NCBI RefSeq assembly: GCF_905171765.1
Contig: NC_053390.1
Span: 210,371,359-210,435,358, forward strand
DNA: 64,000 bases
DNA from: Bufo bufo
Lineage: Eukaryota > Chordata > Amphibia > Anura > Bufonidae
Direction of reading: 5' to 3'
Part shown: positions 33,774 through 43,805 of the stretch, piece after piece
How the letters are laid out: each line of letters begins with the position of its first letter
Position numbering within the stretch: position 1 is the stretch's first letter
Translations under genes and position numbers: made by a program
Notes under the pieces: generated by a model
What the model saw: the letters and a program-made list of their open reading frames with translations, nothing else
What the model was told of the DNA's origin: nothing
Database searches by the model: none

Positions 33774-34835
33774 TTAATCCAGACAAGATCCAAAAAGTCT
33801 GTTTCCTTCACATGGAAGGGTGCAGAGTCTGGCCTTAGAACCTTGATCTCCTTTCCATGATTTAAGCCAAATAGCTCTTCTAGCGGCATTAGTCATGGCC
33901 AAGGATTTGGCAGAAAAACGGATAACATCAGTAGATGCATCAGTTAAAAAATCTGCAGCTTTAGAGAATGTAGGTAAGGATGCTAGGATTTCCTCCCTAG
34001 GTTTCTTTTCTTTAAGGTGAATCTCTATCTGGTCCAACCAAAGACTGAGAGACCTAGATATCAAGGTAGCTACGATAGCTGGTCTGAGACAAGTGGCTGA
34101 TGTCTCCCAGGCACGTTTTAAATAAGTATCGACTTTCTTATCTAGTTGATCGGAAAGACAACCTAGATCAAAGGGAAGTGCTGCTTTTTTGGCTATTTTG
34201 GCGACCGGGGCGTCCACCGTAGGAGCCTTATCCCATATTGAGGATACTTCTTTATCATACGGATAGTTTCTCTTTACTGAGGTGGGAATAAAATACTTCC
34301 TGTCAGGATTTTTCCACTCTTTTTTGATTAGAGTTTGTAAGTTTTCGTGCATAGTAAAAACCCTATGTTTCTTAGGGCCTAGAGCTTGGAAGGCTTGGTC
34401 CGCAGCAGATCTAGTTTGTTTAATATCTTTCAGCTGCATAGTGGATCTTACAGCCTTCAGTAATGGCTGCATATCCTCAGGGGGAAAAAAGGATCTTCCT
34501 GAATATTCATCATCAGAGGAATCAGAGTCGCTGGAAAACAACTGTCTTGATTCTTTATCTTCATTATCAGAAGAGTCAATATCTATGCTTTCATATTCCG
34601 TAGATCTATCCGGGGACTTGGTACGGCCTTTACTGAATGCTTTAAGCAAAGCCTTCACTTCTGACCTAATTAAACATTTCATGGACCTGGTTAAACTCTG
34701 GGACTCTTCCGCCACAAGCTTATCTATGCATGCTGAACACAGTGGTTTAAGATATGAAGCAGATAGGGCCGTTTTACATCCTGCACACTCCTTATGTTTG
34801 GTCTTGCTAGAAGATTTTTTAGGCGGCTTTGAGGT
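33774..34835 (-). pseudogene. DIRS gag-like protein
   Basis: An open frame of about 350 codons. It has a Cys-rich block at the N-terminus (KECAGCKTAL ... LCSACIDKL), an acidic Ser/Asp region (SSDNEDKESRQLFSSDSDSS) and a C-terminal block typical of DIRS gag (ARRAIWLKSW ... SKARLCTLPCEGNRLFG). The frame is intact from about 34835 to its end, better preserved than the polymerase. The GTG at 34713-34715 is not a natural start because the frame continues upstream to a TAG at 34836-34838, which coincides with a possible splice acceptor. Confidence 0.85.
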
Positions 34836-34884
34836 CTACAACAATCAAATAATACCCCATTAGTAAGGAAAAGAACATTCTCAC
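34836..34884 (-). other. Candidate 49-nt spliceosomal intron in the DIRS leader
   Basis: On the minus strand the segment begins GTGAGAATG and ends TTGATTGTTGTAG, with TACTAAT about 25 bases from the 3' end, a textbook branch-point-like motif. It lies exactly between upstream leader frames and the gag frame. Joining the exons gives a continuous frame across the junction, but I see no in-frame ATG upstream (the frame opens after a TGA), so the 5' exon may carry a further lesion. Introns have been reported in some DIRS-like elements, but this one is inferred. Confidence 0.4.
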
Positions 34885-35069
34885 CCATAGCGAAGAAATT
34901 TTCCTTCCCCACGTCTTAGGACCGGTACCGGGCTTGCGGGCCTCAAGGGTTCCAGGGGTTCAGCACGTCCATCCGAGGGCTCCGTCATACTGCCCAAGCT
35001 GGGAACATCTTCAGCACAAACACTGTGTGCCTCTCCGCTGGCTGCCTGCTCCTGCAGCCGCATTTATAT

Positions 35070-35590
35070 TTTAAAAGACGCGCCTTGGCTTCTACTTCCG
35101 GTTCCGCGGTCCGGGAGAAGGCCCCGCCCCCTGCTGACGTCATCAGATGCGCCAACCTGTGAGCGGCCGCGCGCATGCGCACAAGCGCTTAATGCACGCG
35201 GCCACCATCTTGGGTACTGGCGGCAGCCCTCACGCCGGCTCAAGAGAGGGGAGCCGCCTGAACACGGCCACAGCGGCTCCCCGCAGGACCGGAAAGTAGT
35301 GCAGAAGGAGGCAGACTTGCGGGGAGCGGCTTCCAGCACGGCCACAGAACTACCGCTTCCCAGGGAAAAGGTCTCCTACGGCAACCGGCCACAGACCTAC
35401 CCCAGTGGCAGGTGCTGACTATGAGGTATGTCTTCTGCAGCAGATCCCCGCTGCCCTGCTTCTCAGGATCTCCCATCCGGAGGACAGGAAACCTGAACGG
35501 GTGCTTGGTGGGGGTGTGTTCATTTTATCTTCTCAGGTTTCCTGTCCAGATGGGAGGTCTGAGTTGCATAGGGTGCAGTCATGGGTGAGG
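35070..35590 (-). promoter_or_regulatory. GC-rich 5' terminal region of the DIRS element
   Basis: CpG-rich sequence containing GCGGCCGCGCGCATGCGC and TGACGTCATC (a CRE-like site) upstream of the gag leader. An inverted pair around 35465-35500 and 35535-35565 suggests the terminal repeat. Its position fits an internal promoter for minus-strand transcription. Confidence 0.5.
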
Positions 35591-35596
35591 GGAAAA

Positions 35597-37327
35597 ATGT
35601 AAAAACTATGGTTTTAAGAATATGGCAACACAAAAACATGATTTTTTTTCTATAAATGTTTTTTATTGTGTAAAATGTAAAAAAAATAAGAAAAACTAGA
35701 CATATTTGGTATCGCTGCGTCCGTAATGACCGGATCTATAAAAATATCACATGATCTACCCCATCAAGTAAACGGTGTAAAAAAAAAAAATTAACACCAA
35801 ACAGCTTTTTTTTTGTGACTTCACCTCCCAAAAATGAGATAAAAAGCAACCAGAAAGCCAAATGTACCCCAAAATGGTGCTAATAAAAACTACAGCTTGT
35901 CTCGTACAAAATAAGCCTGACAGAAAATTCCAGATGCCGCTCCTTCCCTTCTGAGCCTTGGCGTATCCCCAAGTAACAGTTTGCGACCATAATTGGGGTG
36001 TTACTATATTCAGGAGAAAGTGGGTAGCAAATTGGGGGGGGGGATATTCCTCTGTTATCTTTTGTAAAAAAGAAAGTTTGGGCCTAAAGCACCATTTTCT
36101 TGTAAAAAAATAATAATTTTTCATTTTCACACCCAATTCTATGAAACAGCTGTTGAGTGAAGTGCTCGCTACACCCCTTAAAAATTCCTTGGGTGGTGTA
36201 GTTTACAAAATGTGGTAACTTTTTGGGGGTTTTCACTGTGGGGTTACCTCAGGGCCTCTTCAAATGCAACATGGTGTCCAAAGACCATTCCAGCAAAATC
36301 TGCCCTTCAAAAACCATATGGTGCTCCTTGCCTTCTGTGCCCTGTCGTGTGCCCAAACAGCGGTATACGACCACATATGGGGTGTTTCTGCAAACTGCAG
36401 AAGCAAGGTAATACATATTGAGGTTTGTTTTGTTAACCCTTGATGTGTTCCAGGAAAAAAAAAAAGTGACATTTTGAAATTTCACCTCTATTTTGCTTTA
36501 ATTCCTGTGGAATACCTAAAGGGTTAACCCACATTTCTAAAACCAGTTTTGAATAGTTTGAGGGGTGTCATTTCTAAAATGGGGTCATTTATGGGTTGGT
36601 TCTATTATGCAAGCCCCACAAAGTTACTTCAGAACTGAACTGGTCCTTAAAAAAGTTGACTTTGGAAATTTTCTTAAAAATTTCTAAAATTGCTTCTAAA
36701 ATTCTAAACCTTCTAATGTCATAAAAAAATTAAATTACATTACTAAAATGATGCCAACATAAAGTAGACATATGGGGAATGTTAATTAATAAATATTTTA
36801 TGAGGCATCACTATCTGTCTTAGGCCTCATGCACACGGCCGTGTTCCGTGGCCGAGAGCGGTCTGTGGTAACCCGGCCGGGATTCCTGCTGACAGCAGGA
36901 GCGAGCGGCGTCATTGGTTGCTATGACGCCGTGCGCTTCATGCCGCCGCTGCTGTACAGTGATACACTAGTATGATCTATACCAGTGTATCACTGTACAG
37001 CAGCGGCGGCATGAAGCGCACGGCGTCATAGCAACCAATGACGCCGCGCCCTCCTGCTGTCAGCAGGAATCCCGGCCGGGTTACCACGGACCGCTCTCGG
37101 CCGCGGAACACGGCCGTGTGCATGAGGCCTTAAAAGCAGAGAGATTCAAATTTAGAAAACAGTGATATTTTTCACATTTTCGTTAACTTTTGGATTTTTT
37201 TTTATAAATCAAGGTAAAACATATTGACTCAAATTTACCATTAACATGAAGTACAATGTGTCATGAGAAAACATTCTCTGAATGGTTTGGATAAGTAAAA
37301 GCGTTCCAAAGTTATTACCACAAAAGT
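35597..37327 (+). mobile_element. TTAA-type element remainder right of the DIRS copy
   Basis: Contains one 350-type unit (TTTGGTATCGCTGCGTCC at about 35704), one 395-type unit (36180-36420, TTCAAATGCAACATGGTGTC) and an end-proximal region (37200-37320, TGAAGTACAATGTGTCATGA, AAAGCGTTCCAAAGTTATTA). It matches the organisation of family A but is a diverged subfamily. The terminal TTAA is not found at 37327, where another repeat begins. Confidence 0.7.
36833..37129. mobile_element. Palindromic MITE with TTA duplication (297 bp), very well conserved
   Basis: Ends GGCCTCATGCACACGGCC and GGCCGTGTGCATGAGGCC are perfect inverses, and TTA flanks both (36830-36832 and 37130-37132). The arms of about 140 bases pair almost throughout, with only a short centre near GATCTATACC. 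The good pairing suggests a young insertion. Confidence 0.92.
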
Positions 37328-37517
37328 AGTCCGGCTGCCTCTCAGCATACGCTGCCGTGCTGTCGCCGGAACTCTGCCCCTGCCCCCATTATAGTCAATG
37401 GGGACGAAGCGGCAGTCCGGGGGCACACGTGAACTAGCGGCAGGACGGATGCGACAGGCTGTTCACCCGCCGGAACAGCCTGCCAGAGTCCCCTGCCGCT
37501 AGTGTATAAGTACCCTT
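37328..37517. mobile_element. Partial palindromic MITE
   Basis: Shares CATTATAGTCAATGGGGACG, GACAGGCTGTTCACCCG and CTAGTGT... with the complete element at 43010-43360. Only about half of that structure is present, closing at TACCCTTA. Confidence 0.65.
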
Positions 37518-37520
37518 ACA

Positions 37521-37972
37521 CAACCAATTCTGCCCAGTTCCCTTAGTGCCCCCACACAGTAATTATTCCCCCTTACTGCCCTCCCGCACAAAGTAGAATG
37601 CTTTTTAAGATTGCATCTTACAGTAGTGATGGGCCCTTAGTGCCTTCACACAGTAGTTATGTCCCATTTGTGCCACCAAACAGTAGTTTTGCCCCCTTTG
37701 TACCCACACGCAGTAGTTATGCCCCCTTACTGAGTCAACACTGTAGAATGCTCCCATAGTGCTCCCTTCACAGTAGTGTCCCCAAAGTTACATCCCTATC
37801 AAAGTAGAAAGTTCCCGTAGTGAGGTCCCCTAAGGTTTCTGCCGCAAATTGCGGCTGTGCTGCAGGGTTTTTTCTGGTCCAAAAAAGACACAAGCTGGTT
37901 TTTGCAACAATATACCTGCATTTATGAAGCGTTTTCTTCCAGCAAAGGGAAAACACTCAGACTTAAATTACC
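37521..37972. repeat. Degenerate VNTR and hAT-like sequence
   Basis: Imperfect units of CAGTAGTTATGCCCCCTT-type sequence run from 37540 to 37800. The following GCAACAATATACCTGCATTT and CAGCAAAGGGAAAACAC are mirrored at 49230-49300 on the other strand, so both belong to one repeat family. Confidence 0.55.
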
Positions 37973-38580
37973 TTAACCCCTTGAAGTTTTTGCGTTTTTG
38001 TGCTTTCATTTTTCTTCCTTGTCTACCTGGGAGGCATAACTTTTATTTTGCATTCACATAGCCGTATGAGGGCGCTTTTCTTTTCCGGACAAGTTGTACT
38101 TTCTAATGCCACCATTTACTATTTTGTACTATGTGGTGGGAAGCGTGAAAAAATTCCAAATGTGATGGAATTTTTTAACCACCTCAGGACCGCCGTACGC
38201 AGGATTGCGTCTTTGCGGCGGCCCTGCTCTTCTGGGTGGACGCGCCGGTGCGTCCTCTCGCGAGACGCGAGATTTCCTGTGAACGCGCGCACACAGGCGC
38301 GCGCGCTCACAGGAACGGAAGGTAAGAGAGTTGATCTCCAGCCTGCCAGCGGCGATCGTTCGCTGGCAGGCTGGAGATGTGTTTTTTTTAACCCCTAACA
38401 GGTATATTAGACGCTGTTTTGATAACAGCGTCTAATATACCTGCTACCTGGTCCTCTGGTGGTCCCCTTTGTTTGGATCGACCACCAGAGGACACAGGTA
38501 GCTCAGTAAAGTCCCACCAAGCACCACTACACTACACTACACCCCCCCCCCGTCACTTATTAACCCCTTATTAGCCCCTG

Positions 38581-40370
38581 ATCACCCCATATAGACTCCC
38601 TGATCACCCCCCTGTCATTGATTACACCCCTGTCATTGATCAACCCCCTGTAAAGCTCCATTCAAATGTCCGCATGATTTTTACGGATCCACTGATGGAT
38701 GGATCGGATCTGCAAAACGCATACGGGCGTCTGAATGAAGCCTTACAGGGGCGTGATCAATGACTGTGGTGATCACCCCATATAGACTCCCTGATCACCC
38801 CCCTGTCATTGATTACCCCCCTGTCATTGATTACCCCCCTGTAAAGCTCCATTCAGATGTCCGCATGATTTTTACGGATGCACTGATAGATGGATCGGAT
38901 CCGCAAAACGCATCCGGACGTCTGAATGAAGCCTTACAGGGGCGTGATCAATGACTGTGGTGATCACCCCATATAGACTCCCTGATCACCCCCCTGTCAT
39001 TGATTACACCCCTGTCATTGATCACCCCCCTGTAAAGCTCCATTCAGATGTCCGCATGATTTTTACGGATGCACTGATAGATGGATCGGATCCGCAAAAC
39101 GCATCCGGACGTCTGAATGAAGCCTTACAGGGGCGTGATCAATGACTGTGGTGATCACCCCATATAGACTCCCTGATCACCCCCCTGTCATTGATTACCC
39201 CCCTGTAAAGCTCCATTCAGATGTCCGCATGATTTTTACGGATGCACTGATAGATAGATCGGATCCGCAAAATGCATCCGGACGTCTGAATGAAGCCTTA
39301 CAGGGGCATGATCAATGACTGTGGTTATCACCCCATATAGACTCCCTGATCACCCCCCTGTCATTGATCACCCCCCTGTCATTGATCACCCCCCTGTCAT
39401 TGATCACCCCCCTGTAAAGCTCCATTCAGATGTCCGCATGATTTTTACGGATGCACTGATAGATGGATCGGATCCGCAAAACGCATCCGGACGTCTGAAT
39501 GAAGCCTTACAGGGGCGTGATCAATGACTGTGGTGATCACCCCATATAGACTCCCTGATCACCCCCCTGTCATTGATTACACCCCTGTCATTGATCACCC
39601 CCCTGTAAAGCTCCATTCAGATGTCCGCATGATTTTTACGGATGCACTGATAGATGGATCGGATCCGCAAAACGCATCCGGACGTCTGAATGAAGCCTTA
39701 CAGGGGCGTGATCAATGACTGTGGTGATCACCCCATATAGACTCCCTGATCACCCCCCTGTCATTGATCACCCCCCTGTAAAGCTCCATTCAGATGTCCG
39801 CATGATTTTTACGGATGCACTGATAGATGGATCGGATCCGCAAAACGCATCCGGACGTCTGAATGAAGCCTTACAGGGGCGTGATCAATGACTGTGGTGA
39901 TCACCCCATATAGACTCCCTGATCACCCCCCTGTCATTGATTACACCCCTGTCATTGATCACCCCCCTGTAAAGCTCCATTCAGACGTCCGCATGATTTT
40001 TACGGATCCACTGATAGATGGATCGGATCCGCAAAACGCATCCGGACGTCTGAATGAAGCCTTACAGGGGCATGATCAATGACTGTGGTGATCACCCCAT
40101 ATAGACTCCCTGATCACCCCCCTGTCATTGATTACCCCCCTGTAAAGCTCCATTCAGATGTCCGCATGATTTTTACGGATGCACTGATAGATGGATCGGA
40201 TCCGCAAAACGCATATAGACTCCCTGATCACCCCCCTGTCATTGATCAACCCCCTGTCATTGATCACCCCCCCCTGTCATTGATCACCCCCCTGTCATTG
40301 ATCAACCCCCTGTCATTGATCACCCCCCCCTGTCATTGATCACCCCCCTGTCATTGATCACCCCTCTGTA
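38581..40370. repeat. Higher-order tandem array, unit 173 + 18n bp, nine units
   Basis: Units starting ATCACCCCATATAGACTCCC lie at about 38581, 38772, 38963, 39154, 39327, 39536, 39727, 39900 and 40091, so the lengths are 191, 191, 191, 173, 209, 191, 173 and 191. The 18-base differences equal one TGTCATTGATCACCCCCC module. Every unit holds a palindrome of about 95 bases with MITE-like ends (AGCTCCATTCAGATGTCCG and its inverse). The array closes in a run of bare 18-base modules (40215-40370). Repeated 64-86-codon frames here are by-products. Confidence 0.95.
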
Positions 40371-42330
40371 AGGCTCCATTCAGACATTTTTTTGGCCCAA
40401 GTTAGCGGAATTTTTATTTATTTTTCTTACAAAGTCTCATATTCCACTAACTTGTGTCAAAAAATAAAATCTCACATGAACTCACCATACCCCTCACGGA
40501 ATCCAAATGCGTAAAATTTTTTAGACATGTATATTCCAGACTTCTTCTCACGCTTTAGGGCCCCTAGAATGCCAGGGCAGTATAAATACGCCACATGTGA
40601 CCCCATTTCGGAAAGAAGACACCCCCAGGTATTCCGTGAGGGGCATATTGAGTCCATGAAAGATTGAAATTTTTGTCCCAAGTTAGCGGAACGGGAGACT
40701 TTGTGAGAAAAAAATAAAAAATATCAATTTCCGCTAACTTGTGCCAAAAAAAAAAAATTTCTATGAACTCGCCATGCCCCTCATTGAATACCTTGGGGTG
40801 TCTTCTTTCCAAAATGGGGTCACATGTGGGGTATTTATACTGCCCTGGCATTCTAGGGGCCCCAAAGCGTGAGAAGAAGTCTGGTATCCAAATGTCTAAA
40901 AATGCCCTCATAAAATGAATGTGGGCCCCTTTGCGCATCTAGGCTGCAAAAAAGTGTCACACATGTGGTATCGCCGTACTCAGGAGAAGTTGGGGAATGT
41001 GTTTTGGGGTGTCATTTTACATATACCCATGCTGGGTGAGAGAAATATCTTGGTCAAATGCCAACTTTGTATAAAAAAATGGGAAAAGTTGTCTTTTGCC
41101 AAGATATTTCTCTCACCCAGCAAGGGTATATGTAAAATGACACCCCAAAACACATTCCCCAACTTCTCCTGAATACGGCGATACCACATGTGTGACACTT
41201 TTTTGCAGCCTAGGTGGGCAAAGGGGCCCATATTCCAAAGAGCACCTTTAGGATTTCACAGGTCATTTACCTACCTAACACACATTAGGGCCCCTGGAAA
41301 ATGCCAGGGCAGTATAACTACCACACAAGTGACCCCATTTTGGAAAGAAGACACCCCAAGGTATTCCGTGAGGGGCATGGCGAGTTCCTAGAATTTTTTA
41401 TTTTTTGTCACAAGTTAGTGGAAAATGCTGATTTTTTTTTTTTTTTTTTTTTTTATACAAAGTCTCATATTCCACTAACTTGTGACAAAAAATAAAAACT
41501 TCCATGAACTCACTATGCCCATCAGCGAATACCTTGGGGTCTCTTCTTTCCAAAATGGGGTCACTTGTGGGGTAGTTATACTGCCCTGGCATTCTAGGGG
41601 CCCAAATGTGTGGTAAGGAGTTTGAAATCAAATTCTGTAAAAAATGACAAGTGAAATCCGAAAGGTGCTCTTTGGAATATGGGCCCCTTTGCCCACCTAG
41701 GCTGCAAAAAAGTGTCACACATCTGGTATCTCCGTACTCAGGAGAAGGTGGGGAATGTGTTTTGGGGTGTCATTTTATATATACCCATGCTGGGTGAGAG
41801 AAATATCTTGGCAAACGACAACTTTTCCCATTTTTTTATACAAAGTTGTCATTTGACCAAGATATTTATCTCACCCAGCATGGGTATATGTAAAAAGACA
41901 CCCCAAAACACATTCCTCAACTTCTCCTGAGTACGGGGATACCAGATGTGTGACACTTTTTTGCAGCCTAGGTGGGCAAAGGGGCCCATATTCCAAAGAG
42001 CACCTTTCGGATTTCACTTGTCATTTTTTACTGAATTTGATTTCAAACTCCTTACCACACATTTGGGCCCCTAGAATGCCAGGGCAGTATAACTACCCCA
42101 CAAGTGACCCCATTTTGGAAAGAAGAGACCCCAAGGTATTCGCTGATGGGCATAGTGAGTTCATAGAACTTTTTATTTTTTGTCACAAGTTAGTGGAATA
42201 TGAGACTTTGTAAGAAAAAAAAAAAAAAAAAAAAAAATCATCATTTTCCGCTAACTTGTGACAAAAAATAAAAAGTTCTATGAACTCACTATGCCCATCA
42301 GCGAATACCTTAGGGTGTGTACTTTCAGAA
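40370..42330. repeat. Alternating-orientation module array, second copy
   Basis: Same inverted modules as at 14525-16440, with marker GTGGGCCCCTTTGC on alternating strands and intervening CTAACTTGTG. The number and order of modules are similar but not identical, so rearrangement has occurred since the two copies separated. Confidence 0.8.
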
Positions 42331-43009
42331 ATGGGGTCATTTGTGGGGTGTTTGTACTGTCTGGGCATTGTAGAACCTCAGGAAACATGACAGGTGCTCA
42401 GAAAGTCAGAGCTGCTGCAAAAAGCGGAAATTCACATTTTTGTACCATAGTTTGTAAACGCTATAACTTTTACCCAAACCATTTTTTTTCTACCCAAACA
42501 TTTTTTTTTTTATCAAAGACATGTAGAACTATAAATTTAGAGCAAAATTTCTATATGGATGTCGTTTTTTTTGCAAAATTTTACAACTGAAAGTGAAAAA
42601 TGTCATTTTTTTGCAAAAAAATCGTTAAATTTCGATTAATAACAAAAAAAGTAAAAATGTCAGCAGCAATGAAATACCACCAAATGAAAGCTCTATTAGT
42701 GATAAGAAAAGGAGGTAAAATTCATTTGGGTGGTAAGTTGCATGACCGAGCAATAAATGGTGAAAGTAGTGTAGGTCAGAAGTGTAAAAAGTGGCCTGGT
42801 CTTTCAGGGTGTTTAAGCACTGGGGGCTGAGGTGGTTAAAGAGCGCAATTCCGCCACAGTTTTACGGTTTTTGTCCCTACAGCGTTCCCTATGCAGTAAA
42901 ACTGACCTGTGCCCTTTATTCTCTGGGTCAGTAAGATTACAAAGATATGTGTAGGTTTTGTTGTATTTTATTACTGAAAAAACAAACAAACTTTACATTG
43001 CCATATTAA

Positions 43010-43360
43010 GGCACGGACCTCCGGCAGGCTGTTCCGTCGGGTGAACAGCCTGTCGGATCAGTCCTGCCGTTTGTGACCGTGTGTCCCCATTGACTATAAT
43101 GGGGCGGTGCGGAGTTCCGGCGGAGGCACGGCGAGAGGCTGCCGGAATAAATGTTGGACATGTCGTAGTTTTATTCCGGCAGCCTCTCGCCGTGCGCTGC
43201 CATGCCTCCTCCGGAACTCCGCCCCCGCCCCCATTATAGTCAATTGGGACGGAGCGGCAGTCCGGGGGTACACGGTCACTAGCGGCAGGGCGGATCCGAC
43301 AGGCTGTTCACCCGACGGAACAGCCTGCCGGAGGTACGTGCCGCTAGTGTGAAAGTAGCC
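43010..43360. mobile_element. Palindromic MITE with TAA duplication (351 bp)
   Basis: TAA lies at 43007-43009 and 43361-43363. Inner arms pair well: GGCAGGCTGTTCCGTCGG with CCGACGGAACAGCCTGCC, and CCGGCGGAGGCACGGCGAGA with its mirror. Inserted in the family-C TTAA element. Confidence 0.8.
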
Positions 43361-43480
43361 TAAGACCCCCACAAAATGTTTTATAGTTACTTCTACTGAG
43401 CTGTGTGGGGGCTCATTTTTCGTGGGACGATCTCTAGTTTTTATTGATGGCGAATCGGCCATTTTGATATTTGTCACGAT

Positions 43481-43805
43481 CCCTACTCAATAGGTCACGT
43501 CACTGGGGTGAATTATACTAGTGAGCTCATCAAGTTACCACATAAATTCCTTCCCACCTATTCTAGATGATGGAATTATGCTAACTTACTCCCCTAGATT
43601 CTAACACCCCAATATTTTCTATCACAATAGCTGCCACCACCTATACTATAAGGCAATAGGGGCCTATACTCAGATATTCTCTCAACCCAAATTTAACACA
43701 GTAACACAGGTTATCTATATGGGACCTAAAATTATCTGAAACACTACTGGTAACGTTATTCCCTCCGAAAGAGCAAGTTCTATAAGACCACAAGGAAGGG
43801 ACTTA
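43481..43805. other. Unassigned sequence
   Basis: Begins near TGTCACGATCCCT (43474), a start seen in some LTRs, but no partner end, primer-binding site or duplication can be found. No conserved frame. Confidence 0.25.

Larger units (their letters stand above)
31785..35590 (-). mobile_element. DIRS-type retrotransposon, 3'-truncated
   Basis: On the minus strand the order is a GC-rich 5' region (35590-35070), a gag-like frame, then reverse transcriptase, RNase H and the start of the next domain, all typical of DIRS1-like elements. The tyrosine recombinase that defines the group is missing, because the element is cut at about 31785 next to TTAA-element sequence. DIRS elements integrate by recombination without target duplication, and none is seen. 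Inverted sequence near 35460-35570 (CTCCCATC, ACAGGAAACCTGA and mirror) may belong to its terminal repeat. Confidence 0.85.
38175..42838 (+). mobile_element. TTAA-target transposon, family B, expanded copy (4,664 bp)
   Basis: Same ends as the copy at 13514-16948 (TTAACCACCTCAGGACC and GCTGAGGTGGTTAA) with TTAA at 38175-38178 and 42835-42838. The extra length of about 1.2 kb is explained by expansion of the tandem array. It sits in a family-C element at TTAA. No transposase is encoded. Confidence 0.88.
37973..43480 (+). mobile_element. TTAA-type element, family C, split by two insertions
   Basis: Starts TTAACCCCTTGAAGTTTTTG at 37973. Its sequence reads from 38174 (TGATGGAATTTT) directly to 42839 (AGAGCGCAATTCCGCC) across the family-B insertion, and continues across the MITE at 43010-43360 to about 43480. 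No right terminus is clear. No coding sequence. Confidence 0.65.

Noticed and set aside
33774..34715. GTG at 34715 as the start of the DIRS gag
   Set aside because: The frame stays open well upstream and includes a conserved Cys block, so the true start or splice junction lies further 5'.
38760..40339. Series of similar 64-86-codon frames with HPPVIDHPPV-like repeats
   Set aside because: They are a product of the 173 + 18n array; each is broken at the unit boundary and no start or codon pattern supports translation.
43474..43805. Possible solo LTR beginning TGTCACG
   Set aside because: No matching end, target duplication or primer-binding site could be found.
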